This document shows positions 1 to 7,215 of a DNA stretch of 21,810 bases, one piece after another. Position numbers and translations under genes: made by a program. Numbering within the stretch: position 1 is the stretch's first letter; every line of letters begins with the position of its first letter. The notes below the pieces were generated by a model. It was given only the letters and a program-made list of their open reading frames with translations. It was not told where the DNA came from and did not search any database. Origin of the DNA: a virus; the IMG/VR virus record IMGVR_UViG_3300042923_000263, positions 1 through 21,810 of that record. One strand, 5' to 3'.

Positions 1-529
1 CTGTACGCATATTCACGCCCTCTGACAGATCGCCAGCGTGATAACATTCGGTTATACCATCATCAATAAGCATATCGTAAAATGTGTTTAGGTGTGTTAG
101 TTGCTGATCTTTAGAGCAAAGGTGAGTATCAGAAATAACGCCGAACTTGACAGTTGTGTTTCCTGTCCAGTCGGCGTTGTGTGTGTTATCTTCTGGAATC
201 AATATTTTAGTGAGTAAGTAATTACCGTTAACCTCTGCTATCTGATATCCTGCTTCTCGATAATCGTCAATCTGTGCTAACACCATTCTTGCAGACATGC
301 CGGACTTGTCCGACAGTTCAGCAAGTGAGTTCTCTTTCTGCAACAAGTCAAGCAATGGTTTATACTCGACTTTCTTCTCTGGCTTTTCACTATTTGGATT
401 ATATCGTAAATATCCCCTGACCTGAGTATCCTTAATTTCTTCGTCAAATTCTTTACTTAGCATTTTTGCCATTGTAGACCATTGATTAGGGTAATCCTTT
501 TGTAGTTCAATCGCTCGATTGTGCCAGAT
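1..529 (-). CDS. Calcineurin-like metallophosphoesterase with N-terminal HTH-like region, 3' end cut off by the window
   Basis: The frame stays open from a TAG at 545-547 to the window edge. The last visible part reads KFGVISDTHLCSKDQQLTHL and then CYHAGDLSEG. The DTH and GDLSEG motifs are metal-binding blocks of calcineurin-like phosphoesterases. The N-terminal ~100 residues look like one or two helix-turn-helix segments (RAIELQKDY..QWSTMAKML, then LAELSDKSGMSARMVLAQI). The first in-frame ATG is at 472 and has no good ribosome binding site. Protein-like sequence (WHNRAIELQKDYPNQWST) continues upstream of it without any ATG, GTG or TTG. An ATC at 529-527 lies 6 nt after AGGGGAGGG (544-536), so I take ATC as the likely start and 472 as the alternative. 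The stop of the spanin-like gene lies just upstream in the same frame. The role is probably nucleic-acid processing, but the substrate cannot be told. Confidence 0.75.
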   Translation of the reverse strand, partial: MWHNRAIELQKDYPNQWSTMAKMLSKEFDEEIKDTQVRGYLRYNPNSEKPEKKVEYKPLLDLLQKENSLAELSDKSGMSARMVLAQIDDYREAGYQIAEVNGNYLLTKILIPEDNTHNADWTGNTTVKFGVISDTHLCSKDQQLTHLNTFYDMLIDDGITECYHAGDLSEGVNMRT

Positions 530-535
530 ATAAAA

Positions 536-544
536 CCCTCCCCT
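536..544 (-). promoter_or_regulatory. Shine-Dalgarno sequence that points to an ATC start
   Basis: AGGGGAGGG is followed after 6 nt by ATC (529-527). No canonical start codon lies within useful distance in the frame of the phosphoesterase. Confidence 0.5.
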
Positions 545-925
545 CTATCTAACCAACAAATAGCCAATTCCCAATAAAAGTAGGTTGCGCTCAAACTTTA
601 GTTTATTTCTCTCTGCCTTCACTTCTTTTTCGTATATTGCTAAGGATTGATTTGCCTTCTGCAATGAGTTCTGCGCTTGACTTATTGATTGTTCTGCTAT
701 CATCAACTTCTCGCTGAGCAGATTGATTTGTTTTTCCGATTTCATCAGCAATTCGCTTGCTCTCATCAATTTTGTTTCCTGCGTCTTGTTGTTGCTCTCC
801 AACTGTTGAAAGATGGATTCTAGTCGGCTCAATTCCGCTTCTGTAATCTCTGCTGCTGAACCAATACACGGCAACGAGAGCAAGAATAACAGCAAGAGCA
901 ACGTAAATAGTTTTTTTCGTAACAA
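545..925 (-). CDS. Secreted coiled-coil protein, spanin-like lysis accessory protein
   Basis: The 126-aa product starts with basic residues and a leucine-rich signal sequence (LRKKLFTLLLLLFLLSLP). A likely signal peptidase cut site follows near GSA/AE. After that come about 85 residues of charged coiled coil (SRLESIFQQLESNNKTQ ... EKEVKAERNKLKFERN), then a short hydrophobic C-terminus (LLLLGIGYLLVR). A Cys at about residue 20 is preceded by Pro, so it is a poor lipobox and a lipoprotein is unlikely. The longest form begins with TTG at 946, but the ribosome binding site AAAGGTAGG (943-935) lies after that codon, so I place the start at TTG 925. It is the last gene of the lysis cassette. A second ORF with a membrane segment lies in another frame over the same DNA, an arrangement like Rz/Rz1. 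The assignment as a spanin partner is inference. Confidence 0.7.
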   Translation of the reverse strand: MLRKKLFTLLLLLFLLSLPCIGSAAEITEAELSRLESIFQQLESNNKTQETKLMRASELLMKSEKQINLLSEKLMIAEQSISQAQNSLQKANQSLAIYEKEVKAERNKLKFERNLLLLGIGYLLVR

Positions 926-926
926 T
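603..926 (-). CDS. Overlapping-frame i-spanin-like protein with N-terminal membrane anchor, ATT start proposed
   Basis: This frame lies wholly within the neighbouring coiled-coil gene. From GTG 869 it would encode 88 aa without an anchor. Reading further upstream adds TKKTIYVALAVILALVAVYW, a basic start followed by a clean transmembrane helix. The rest is a periplasmic-type helical domain (VGEQQQDAGNKIDESKRIAD ... SAELIAEGKSILSNIRKR). One membrane anchor plus a coiled coil is the form of Rz-type inner-membrane spanins. The only start candidate that keeps the helix is ATT at 926-924, which lies 8 nt after AAAGGTAGG. The same ribosome binding site can serve TTG 925 of the other frame. A chance ORF is possible, but a 100-codon open frame with a well-placed membrane helix, in a lysis cassette, argues for a real gene. 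Confidence 0.6.
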   Translation of the reverse strand: MVTKKTIYVALAVILALVAVYWFSSRDYRSGIEPTRIHLSTVGEQQQDAGNKIDESKRIADEIGKTNQSAQREVDDSRTINKSSAELIAEGKSILSNIRKRSEGREK

Positions 927-934
927 GGCAAAAA

Positions 935-943
935 CCTACCTTT
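935..943 (-). promoter_or_regulatory. Shared Shine-Dalgarno sequence for two overlapping lysis genes
   Basis: AAAGGTAGG is followed after 8-9 nt by ATTG, which contains ATT (926) in one frame and TTG (925) in the next. The TTG at 946 lies upstream of this site and has no ribosome binding site of its own. Confidence 0.55.
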
Positions 944-957
944 CAAAATGCTCTATG

Positions 958-1011
958 TTGAGAGAAAAAACATCTTTAATAGAAATCCTTGAATGATATT
1001 CTTTCTCTCAA
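958..1011. repeat. Perfect 10-bp inverted repeat between lysis genes
   Basis: TTGAGAGAAA (958-967) is the exact reverse complement of TTTCTCTCAA (1002-1011). The 34-bp AT-rich spacer carries no gene. It lies in the only sizeable gap of the lysis cassette, just upstream of the spanin-like pair. It could form a long hairpin in the mRNA or be a protein-binding site. No T-tract suggests a terminator. Confidence 0.5.
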
Positions 1012-1039
1012 TCTAGGCATGGTTTTGTGCGAAATAACG

Positions 1040-1207
1040 CTACTTCATAACCAGAACAGCAATGACAATAGCGACTACAGTATAAACTGACCATTTCAGC
1101 CAAACTTTCCACTTTGATTCGTTGTGTTTTATGGCCGATGCCTCAACTTTATCGTCAATGGCATGACCGATTTCATTTACTTTGGTTTTTATCTGATCTT
1201 TATCCAT
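1040..1207 (-). CDS. Small single-span membrane protein of the lysis cassette
   Basis: The 55-aa product (MDKDQIKTKVNEIGHAID...) has a charged amphipathic N-terminal half and a C-terminal membrane helix at about residues 36-54 (KWSVYTVVAIVIAVLVMK). The start ATG follows GGAGGAATGTAAAA, so the ribosome binding site overlaps the last codons of the amidase gene, which suggests translational coupling. Small tail-anchored proteins next to holins and endolysins are often auxiliary holins or antiholins (XhlA-like arrangement). That role is inferred from position and topology only. Confidence 0.75.
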   Translation of the reverse strand: MDKDQIKTKVNEIGHAIDDKVEASAIKHNESKWKVWLKWSVYTVVAIVIAVLVMK

Positions 1208-1209
1208 TT

Positions 1210-1749
1210 TTACATTCCTCCATAATTTTTAATTCCATTGACAATCGCTTCTGCGCATTGATTCTGAAAGTCTGGTGAAGCTAATAAGGCTTCTTCTCTC
1301 GCATTGCTAATGAAGGCTAGTTCAATCAGAGCAGCCAAACAATCGGTATAGCGAAGGACATAAAATCCACACTCCTTATCGCTGTCACCGTCTGATGTGT
1401 CTTTTCTGCCGTTCAATGGCAAGGCAAGCATTTCAGTATAGATGCACTCTGCTAGTTCATCAGCCTTTGTTTCGCCGAATGAAGTCCAAACCTCAAAGCC
1501 GTTAGCGGCAGGATTTTCAGCAGCATTGCAATGGATCGATAGAAAAACATCGCTCTGCCACTCATTGGATAGATCGCAGATGTCAGCAAGTGAATCTGAT
1601 TGGATGAATTGGACTTCATGCCCTTGCGCTTTGAGTAGATCGCAGACAAGGAGAGCAACGGCCTTTGTAACGTCCCTTTCCTCTAGTCCATTCTGACCGA
1701 TTGCGCCGGGATCTGTTGCGCCATGTCCAGCGTTAACTGTAATTTTCAA
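1210..1749 (-). CDS. N-acetylmuramoyl-L-alanine amidase, phage endolysin (Amidase_3)
   Basis: The 179-aa product is a single Amidase_3 domain that cleaves the bond between N-acetylmuramic acid and the peptide stem of peptidoglycan. Visible zinc and catalytic elements are NAGHG (H9), the Glu pair in NGLEERD (E23/E24), SIHCNA (H73) and IELAFISN (E143). There is no signal peptide and no separate cell-wall-binding domain, so export would depend on a holin, as for many endolysins that act from inside a diderm cell. I start at TTG 1749 because GGAAAGGAAG ends 7 nt upstream. The longer form from 1776 would add nine residues that do not fit the family. It overlaps the holin-like gene stop by coupling and is followed by a 55-aa membrane protein. 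Confidence 0.93.
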   Translation of the reverse strand: MKITVNAGHGATDPGAIGQNGLEERDVTKAVALLVCDLLKAQGHEVQFIQSDSLADICDLSNEWQSDVFLSIHCNAAENPAANGFEVWTSFGETKADELAECIYTEMLALPLNGRKDTSDGDSDKECGFYVLRYTDCLAALIELAFISNAREEALLASPDFQNQCAEAIVNGIKNYGGM

Positions 1750-1753
1750 GAAT

Positions 1754-2044
1754 TCACTTCCTTTCCGTTCTATCAAGGGACTCCTTTATTTCATTTACCG
1801 CCAAGGCCATTTCTTTTAATGGGCCTTCGATCAAACCAATATACCTTTCTTCGCGCTTGCTGTTCTCTTCCATAATCCTATCGGTTAGCACCTGATTATT
1901 ACTCATTACATATCGCACTAAAAGATAAATACCAATCAAAATTAATACCGCCCCGCCCACAAAAAGTATTGGCAAAGCAGCCATCCATGCATCGATAGGC
2001 TTGTCTATCATTTTTTGGGCTGTTGATGCAGCGGCCTGTTCCAT
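1754..2044 (-). CDS. Holin-like protein with one membrane segment and a coiled-coil tail
   Basis: The 96-aa product has a short N-terminal region and a strong membrane helix at about residues 22-46 (AALPILFVGGAVLILIGIYL). The C-terminal half is a charged helix (DRIMEENSKREERYIGLIEG... IKESLDRTERK). The start ATG follows AGAGGTGACGTA. It is the first gene of the lysis cassette and its end runs into the amidase start region. A position before the endolysin and a single membrane span fit a BhlA/XhlA-type holin. An inner-membrane accessory role is the alternative. Confidence 0.7.
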   Translation of the reverse strand: MEQAAASTAQKMIDKPIDAWMAALPILFVGGAVLILIGIYLLVRYVMSNNQVLTDRIMEENSKREERYIGLIEGPLKEMALAVNEIKESLDRTERK

Positions 2045-2063
2045 TACGTCACCTCTTTCATTA

Positions 2064-2092
2064 TTGAAAAATTCTGGATTTTGCTGTATGGT
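2064..2092 (+). promoter_or_regulatory. Sigma-70-type promoter for the plus-strand membrane gene
   Basis: TTGAAA (2064-2069), a 17-bp spacer and TATGGT (2087-2092) lie in front of the gene at 2116. An extended -10 reading, TGGTATAGA (2089-2097), is also possible. The gap separates two divergent genes. Confidence 0.5.
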
Positions 2093-2115
2093 ATAGACAA
2101 AAGGAGTGATCGGAT

Positions 2116-2307
2116 ATGACTGACATATTCAAAGCTGTTATTCTGCTGCCTGTCTTTATTTTGTTTATCTTGTTCATCCAAGGCGCAACTGAATTGCTCA
2201 GCACACTATTCACGCTAACTGTTTGGGGATGGATTATAATAGGGCCGTTCTACCTGCTGGGTAAATATCTGTATGATTTGTACCAAAGAAAAAGAGAGGC
2301 CGAATAG
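2116..2307 (+). CDS. Small two-span membrane protein on the opposite strand, moron candidate
   Basis: The 63-aa product has two hydrophobic segments at about residues 6-22 (KAVILLPVFILFILFIQ) and 28-50 (LSTLFTLTVWGWIIIGPFYL). A basic tail (YLYDLYQRKREAE) follows. The ribosome binding site AAAGGAG is well spaced before ATG 2116. It runs against all surrounding genes, with its own promoter upstream and a hairpin plus T6 tract at its stop, so it is a self-contained unit in the sense of a phage moron. Its place beside the holin would suit an antiholin. A superinfection-exclusion membrane protein is equally possible. I recognise no family. Confidence 0.75.
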   Translation: MTDIFKAVILLPVFILFILFIQGATELLSTLFTLTVWGWIIIGPFYLLGKYLYDLYQRKREAE

Positions 2308-2319
2308 CCTCCCTTTTTT
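2296..2319 (+). terminator. Probable bidirectional terminator between convergent genes
   Basis: GAGGC (2296-2300) pairs with GCCTC (2307-2311), followed by CC and six T on the plus strand. Read on the minus strand, the same hairpin is followed by TCTTTTTCTTT. It contains the stop codon of the plus-strand gene and abuts the stop of the 1250-aa minus-strand gene. Confidence 0.65.
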
Positions 2320-5300
2320 ATTTGATCTTTTTCATAACCGCTTCTGCGAACCTTGTCTGCTTCAATAGTAATTCATCAATCTTTTTGCGCTTTTGGTCAG
2401 GAGTTAAGCTAGTGCTATCTCTAGCAGCCTTCTCCTGTTTGTTAAATTCGCGCATTACCTTCTCCGCATTGTCAAGTGTTCGCTTTGTCTGTGTTGGCAT
2501 AGGCTTTTTCTTATTGAATTTAGCTTCTGCCTCTAATTCATCTTGCTTTTTCAGCGCATTGTAGAAGTCCTGTATTGGCTGTGAGTTGCGGTATGATGTA
2601 GCCGTAAATCCTCTTGCTATTGGATATTCAGTCACCGATCGAGCAGGTTGATTCTTACCACCTGCCACAAAATCAGTCAGTTCTGCAACCTGTCTGCCAA
2701 GGCCACCAGTATAACCATAGACAGTATTGTCAATCTTTCTAGGCGATACGTCTAGCTTACCGCCTACATACTTTGCTAGTTCTGTTGTGTTTGAACCGTA
2801 TTGCAATTTAGCAGGTAGTTTTTCCTCTCGTTGTGGAACAATGTCATGTCCTGAGAAGTAAGATTTGTTTGCCCACCATTCCATAAGAGGGATTGCAGCA
2901 GTAGGAATCAAGCTAGGGATAAACGCATCCTTTACGGAACCGCCATAACCCTTGAACGACTTAGCATCCTTTTTGTAGGCATAGTCTAACATTCTTTCTG
3001 TGCCACTACCGAACAAAACACCATAACCGAAAGGCTTAGGGATTCTGACCAATCCGTCCCATCCTGGGCCTGTTGCTTTTGTCGGTATAATCCAAAACAA
3101 GTCTTTTTGCCACGCTGGAAGTCGCTGCACTCGTTCGTCATCTTTGCCCATGTACCAAGTAGCAACAGAAGGAAGAACTACAGCAAGTGTTATATTTGCC
3201 ATTGTTCTTGCTCTAGTTTCTTTGTTGGATAATAAGCGAGCCATTTTGTCAACGTCTTGCAATGCAGCATTGAAGAAGGCGACAGGCTTATTAACTATTC
3301 TTCCGTGTGTTCCAGCTCTGCCAAAATCAAGCGAAGCCTCTCTGCTGTCCATGATAGCATCTAACGGATTAAAGCCTTTGCTTCTTGCTTTGCCGTATAC
3401 ACCAAGCCTAGTGCCTAACTCCGAATACTCTGATAGAGTTCTGAGCGCATTGAGATAGGTTCTAGGGTCGATAGCGGTTTTTGCCTTGTCTACTAGCCTT
3501 TTGGTTTTGAAGTCCTTAACAGTATTGCGGAGATAATTTCTATCTACGCTAACCATTGTAGACATGCCGCCACCCTCGCGAGTCCACTCCCAAAACAGGT
3601 CATCTTTCTTTAGTGCATGAGATAATCCTTTCAGCGTATCAATAATGGGAATAAAGCCTGTCTGTGAGTTAATAAACCCTGTCAGCGCATCACGAGTAAG
3701 ATTTCGTGCCATAAACTCAGGGTTCAACGTAGCACCTGCACGGAGAGTGCCAGCAGGAACACTAAGCATGTCAACAATAAAGTTACTGCCTACATCATCA
3801 AGCGAAGCCAATGCTCTGTATAACTCAGGTGTTGTTTGATAGGCTTTCTTTTCGCCGTTTTCCCATACTGTGAATATGCTTCTCTTAGGGTCTGATGCTT
3901 TGCCTTCAACTGCTTGCAATAGTTCGGACGGTAAGCGTGTAAACGTCCTGCCTACCTTGTTGCGCTCTGCAATATTGGTGAACACATAGGTATTTTTGAT
4001 GATTGATTCTAAAGGGTCATAAATCTGCCGTTCCGAGCCTTTTAGTTTTTTGATAGGGTTAGAAACATTAATAAAACCCTTAGACCGTATAAACGATTCC
4101 ATTGCTTCTGTGTCGCTGAAATCACGCATGAAAGGAACGTAGTTTTTCCACTTCTCTTTCATTGCGTTTACGGATTCGCGAGTTAATACGCCACCATCAA
4201 CAAGAACGTCAAGCAAGCGGTTATTATAGGAAACAAGCCTTTGCTGTGCTTGCTTAAACTCAGGAGTTGCACTATCCATGCGATTGATAATTTCCTCAAC
4301 AGGCATAGCCGTTTTTAGTCCTGCATTGTATTGGTCTGCGCTATGAACAGATTCAATATACTTCGAAAAATCATCTATACTTCCCTTGACAGGCTCAAGA
4401 ATCTGCTCTAACGATTCTGTTCTGCCTTTGAGAAACTCTGTTGCTACACCGTGCGCCTTTGCATTAGCTACCCTTGCTTCTTTGTAAAGAGTGTCGCCAC
4501 CTGGGACTTTCGACAGAGGGTGTTTATCATCAAAAGTTGCTTGATAGATTTTATCCCATTTACTGATAGCATACTCAACAGGCGTTCTGCTCTGTTGCTG
4601 TCTTTCTAAGCGTGTTTGGCGAGAAGGAACCTCTCTGTTCCAGATGCGTTCTGCTGTTGCTCCGATAGCTCGATTGGCTAAATCAGAAACGGAAACATCA
4701 TCGAATCTGCCACCTGTAGGGTCAATGCCAGATTGAAGTTTTCCTCCTGGTTTCTGCTGCTGTGCAGTTCTCATTACTTCCGCTAGTTTGGGATTGCCTA
4801 ACTTGTCGGCTAATTGTGAAGCAGTTGCAAAATCTTTCGCTTTTACTGCTTCTTTCAACTGTGTTTGATAGTATTGCTTCTGCCGTTCGCCTATAAAATC
4901 TTCTGCGGTACGCATAAATCCAGGCTTTGCAGGTTCTTGGGCTTGTGGACGATTGGCAATTAATTCAGTAGGTTTTGTTTCATTCGGCAGTATAATTCTG
5001 CTAGGCTGTGGCTGTTCGCCCAGAATAACGCCTTCACCTGCAAGCCTTGACTTGGCAGGAATATCCGCGCCAACCTCTAAACGGTCAGCAGGAGAGAACA
5101 GCATTTCGCTAGATATAGCATTTTTTTGCGCTTGTATAGCGTTCGCTTCGTTCGCTTCGCGCTCCATTGATCGCCAGTATGACTGTTGATTCGCTTCGTC
5201 AAACTTCTGCGCCTTGACTTGCTCTAACGCTTGCAGTAAAGGGCTTGCCGCTTGTTGTGCTGTTTCTTTGGGCATTTCAACAAGCGGAGTTTCAGCGAAT

Positions 5301-6070
5301 CTTGATTCCGGCACAGATTGCGCTGCTTCATCAAACTTCTTAGCGTTGACTTCTCTTAATGCTTGAATAAGAGGACTTACATTTTCAGCTTGATATTGTG
5401 GTAATTGCTCGGGTACAGCATCAATGCCCTTAATCGGTTCGGCAGAAGTAAATTCATCTAACAAAGCATTGGACTTTTGTTCGATAGCTGGCTTTATTTT
5501 CTTAATACCTTTATAAGCACTCTTGCCTAACAAGGCGGCAGGAACAACAGACATAACACCTGCCGCAGCCGTTGAAATGGGTCTGTCATAAAACTTCTGC
5601 CCTAAATCTTCTTGATTAATAAAGTCAGCAGCGCCGCCATAAGTGAAGTCTCTTAATACCTTGCCTACTCCGCCTTCTTCATATGCGTTTACCGCGCTGT
5701 CAATAACCATAGGCGCGGCTACACCTGCGGCAGTCGGATTCACTAAAGCGGCCGGCAAGACAATAGGCTCGGCAACTGCTTGAACAAATTGTTTTGATGC
5801 TTGCTGTGAGTTATCAAAGACTTCTCTATCTGGATAACTTCCAGCTTGAAATGACTCTTTCAGCGCATCGGTTTGTCGCCGTGTACTGCGGTTCATTTCG
5901 TCCCATGCTTGCCCTGCGCCTGTTACATAGTAACTAGCTGTTTGTTTTATATCATCGATTGCTCTTTGCAGGATTCCCTTTTCTTCTTGAACAGGAAGGC
6001 TCTGCTCTGGCGTTGGTTCGACTGGTTGATATTGTTGAGCGTATCCTCTTGGTAAAGGTCGAAAAGCCAT
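2318..6070 (-). CDS. Large internal virion / DNA-ejection protein with LPD38-like C-terminal region
   Basis: The 1250-aa product is the largest in the window. The N-terminal ~500 residues are Ala/Gln-rich and contain a three-copy degenerate repeat. The middle part (about 500-770) is helical (HPLSKVPGGDTLYKEARVAN...). Residues about 775-1000 (LRAGATLNPEFMARNLTRDA ... DFGRAGTHGRIVNKPVAFFN) resemble the large polyvalent protein-associated domain LPD38, seen in giant podovirus proteins. No lytic transglycosylase or protease motif is evident. The start ATG 6070 follows GGGAGGTGATGCA. It follows two smaller Gln/Asn-rich proteins, as the P22 ejection proteins gp7, gp20 and gp16 are clustered. I infer that it is packaged in the head and ejected to form a channel across the envelope. 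Confidence 0.72.
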   Translation of the reverse strand: MAFRPLPRGYAQQYQPVEPTPEQSLPVQEEKGILQRAIDDIKQTASYYVTGAGQAWDEMNRSTRRQTDALKESFQAGSYPDREVFDNSQQASKQFVQAVAEPIVLPAALVNPTAAGVAAPMVIDSAVNAYEEGGVGKVLRDFTYGGAADFINQEDLGQKFYDRPISTAAAGVMSVVPAALLGKSAYKGIKKIKPAIEQKSNALLDEFTSAEPIKGIDAVPEQLPQYQAENVSPLIQALREVNAKKFDEAAQSVPESRFAETPLVEMPKETAQQAASPLLQALEQVKAQKFDEANQQSYWRSMEREANEANAIQAQKNAISSEMLFSPADRLEVGADIPAKSRLAGEGVILGEQPQPSRIILPNETKPTELIANRPQAQEPAKPGFMRTAEDFIGERQKQYYQTQLKEAVKAKDFATASQLADKLGNPKLAEVMRTAQQQKPGGKLQSGIDPTGGRFDDVSVSDLANRAIGATAERIWNREVPSRQTRLERQQQSRTPVEYAISKWDKIYQATFDDKHPLSKVPGGDTLYKEARVANAKAHGVATEFLKGRTESLEQILEPVKGSIDDFSKYIESVHSADQYNAGLKTAMPVEEIINRMDSATPEFKQAQQRLVSYNNRLLDVLVDGGVLTRESVNAMKEKWKNYVPFMRDFSDTEAMESFIRSKGFINVSNPIKKLKGSERQIYDPLESIIKNTYVFTNIAERNKVGRTFTRLPSELLQAVEGKASDPKRSIFTVWENGEKKAYQTTPELYRALASLDDVGSNFIVDMLSVPAGTLRAGATLNPEFMARNLTRDALTGFINSQTGFIPIIDTLKGLSHALKKDDLFWEWTREGGGMSTMVSVDRNYLRNTVKDFKTKRLVDKAKTAIDPRTYLNALRTLSEYSELGTRLGVYGKARSKGFNPLDAIMDSREASLDFGRAGTHGRIVNKPVAFFNAALQDVDKMARLLSNKETRARTMANITLAVVLPSVATWYMGKDDERVQRLPAWQKDLFWIIPTKATGPGWDGLVRIPKPFGYGVLFGSGTERMLDYAYKKDAKSFKGYGGSVKDAFIPSLIPTAAIPLMEWWANKSYFSGHDIVPQREEKLPAKLQYGSNTTELAKYVGGKLDVSPRKIDNTVYGYTGGLGRQVAELTDFVAGGKNQPARSVTEYPIARGFTATSYRNSQPIQDFYNALKKQDELEAEAKFNKKKPMPTQTKRTLDNAEKVMREFNKQEKAARDSTSLTPDQKRKKIDELLLKQTRFAEAVMKKIK
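5186..5377 (-). repeat. Internal repeat in the large ejection protein
   Basis: Residues 232-251 (SPLIQALREVNAKKFDEAAQ) and 276-295 (SPLLQALEQVKAQKFDEANQ) match at 13 of 20 positions. A weaker third copy, TQLKEAVKAKDFATASQ, lies near residues 403-419. The DNA of the two clear copies is also alike. The copies predict short helices with an exposed KFDEA-type end. Confidence 0.75.
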
Positions 6071-6082
6071 TGCATCACCTCC

Positions 6083-7204
6083 CTATTGGCTTAAAACATA
6101 GTCAATATCATTTTGTACGTCAATATCTAACGCTTCGCCGTATGCGTTTAGTGCGCTAGTGTATTTGTTGATTTTGTCTGCTCGTTCTTCTCTGGTTCCA
6201 GAGTTCCAAATATCTGACATAAGTTCATCATATCGCGCTGAGTATTCGTCTACCTTATCAGGAGAAAGTTTTTTAGGTTCTTTGGGTCTTGCGCCACTAT
6301 TTGCCGCTCTAACTTCATTTGACGCAGCGTTACGCTCTCCAATGGCAATTTGTTTTTCTTGGTAAGGTGTCATTGTCACTTCGCCATCTTCAAGATTAAT
6401 GACCTCTTTGGGATTGGCTTTATTAACAGCAACAATCTTCTTCCTGCCGCCATAATCAACAGTTTGAATATCATAGTTTGGATCTGACCATGCCGCTTTA
6501 ATTAATTCAGGATGGATTTTACCGCCTAACCGTTCGATTCCCATTGCAATTTTAGTGGCAGAACGAAGGTCTTTAGCATTGTTTAGAGCATCAGTAAGTT
6601 TACCAATTTGAATAGTTCTTGTTTCGTTTACTCTGTTTGTAGCCGTTTCCTGCGCTTTCTGTTGTGCAATTTGATAGGCTTGTTGCGCTGTATATCCTGC
6701 CTTGACTAGATTCTTAACATGACTTTTTATCTGAGGCTGGAAGTCATTCATAGCCTGTTGTGTGCTAGTATACTCTCTCGGCTGTTGGACTGTAGGCGAT
6801 ACGGTTGCAGGTTGTGACTGTGAAGCGTTGAGAGCTTGTTTGAACGGATCGACAGTAGGACGTTCGTTAGTCTGCATAAGGCTGGGTTGAGGGGCTTGTT
6901 GGGGCATTAAGGAAGGCGTGAATGGCATTGTCTGTGCAGGTTGCTTGCCAGATATCAAGCCTGTTTGGTCAATGCCGTATTGTTGAGGTGCAGAGTTAAA
7001 CTGTTGACCTGCTGTCAGTAAGCTTTGTCCAATTTGAGCAGGATTAAGGCGCGTGTCGGAAGGTGCATCAAAGTTAATGTTGGTTAGTGCTTCTGACATC
7101 TTTTCTTGTTCACGCCGCGCCTGATTCTTCTGCATCTGCTGAGATATGCCGCCCAATAGCCCTTCCCAAAAGGTAGGCTGTTCATGATACCTGTTATAGT
7201 ACAT
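6083..7204 (-). CDS. Gln-rich virion protein, probable ejection protein
   Basis: The 373-aa product begins with an aromatic-rich stretch (YYNRYHEQPTFWEGLLGGIS). Then comes a long Gln/Pro/Thr-rich low-complexity part to about residue 150, a helical domain (QIKSHVKNLVKAGYTAQQAY...), and a lysine-rich helical C-terminus. ATG 7204 follows GGAGGTCATTGA. No enzyme motif is visible. It sits between a 261-aa Asn/Gln-rich protein and the 1250-aa LPD38-like protein, and the set of three resembles podovirus internal-virion clusters by size gradient and order. Function is inferred from context only. Confidence 0.65.
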   Translation of the reverse strand: MYYNRYHEQPTFWEGLLGGISQQMQKNQARREQEKMSEALTNINFDAPSDTRLNPAQIGQSLLTAGQQFNSAPQQYGIDQTGLISGKQPAQTMPFTPSLMPQQAPQPSLMQTNERPTVDPFKQALNASQSQPATVSPTVQQPREYTSTQQAMNDFQPQIKSHVKNLVKAGYTAQQAYQIAQQKAQETATNRVNETRTIQIGKLTDALNNAKDLRSATKIAMGIERLGGKIHPELIKAAWSDPNYDIQTVDYGGRKKIVAVNKANPKEVINLEDGEVTMTPYQEKQIAIGERNAASNEVRAANSGARPKEPKKLSPDKVDEYSARYDELMSDIWNSGTREERADKINKYTSALNAYGEALDIDVQNDIDYVLSQ

Positions 7205-7215
7205 TCAATGACCTC

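Noticed and set aside
470-472. ATG 472 as the start of the phosphoesterase.
   Set aside because: There is no ribosome binding site at proper distance, and the open frame upstream of it still looks like helix-turn-helix coding sequence.
545-547. Readthrough of the TAG between the coiled-coil gene and the phosphoesterase, which are in the same frame.
   Set aside because: A strong ribosome binding site lies right after the TAG with a possible ATC start, so separate initiation explains the frame. No stop-codon context for readthrough is seen.
3144-3458. A 104-codon plus-strand ORF within the large ejection gene.
   Set aside because: It is antisense to clear LPD38-like coding sequence and lacks promoter and ribosome binding site. 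Other long plus-strand frames here are the same kind of shadow.
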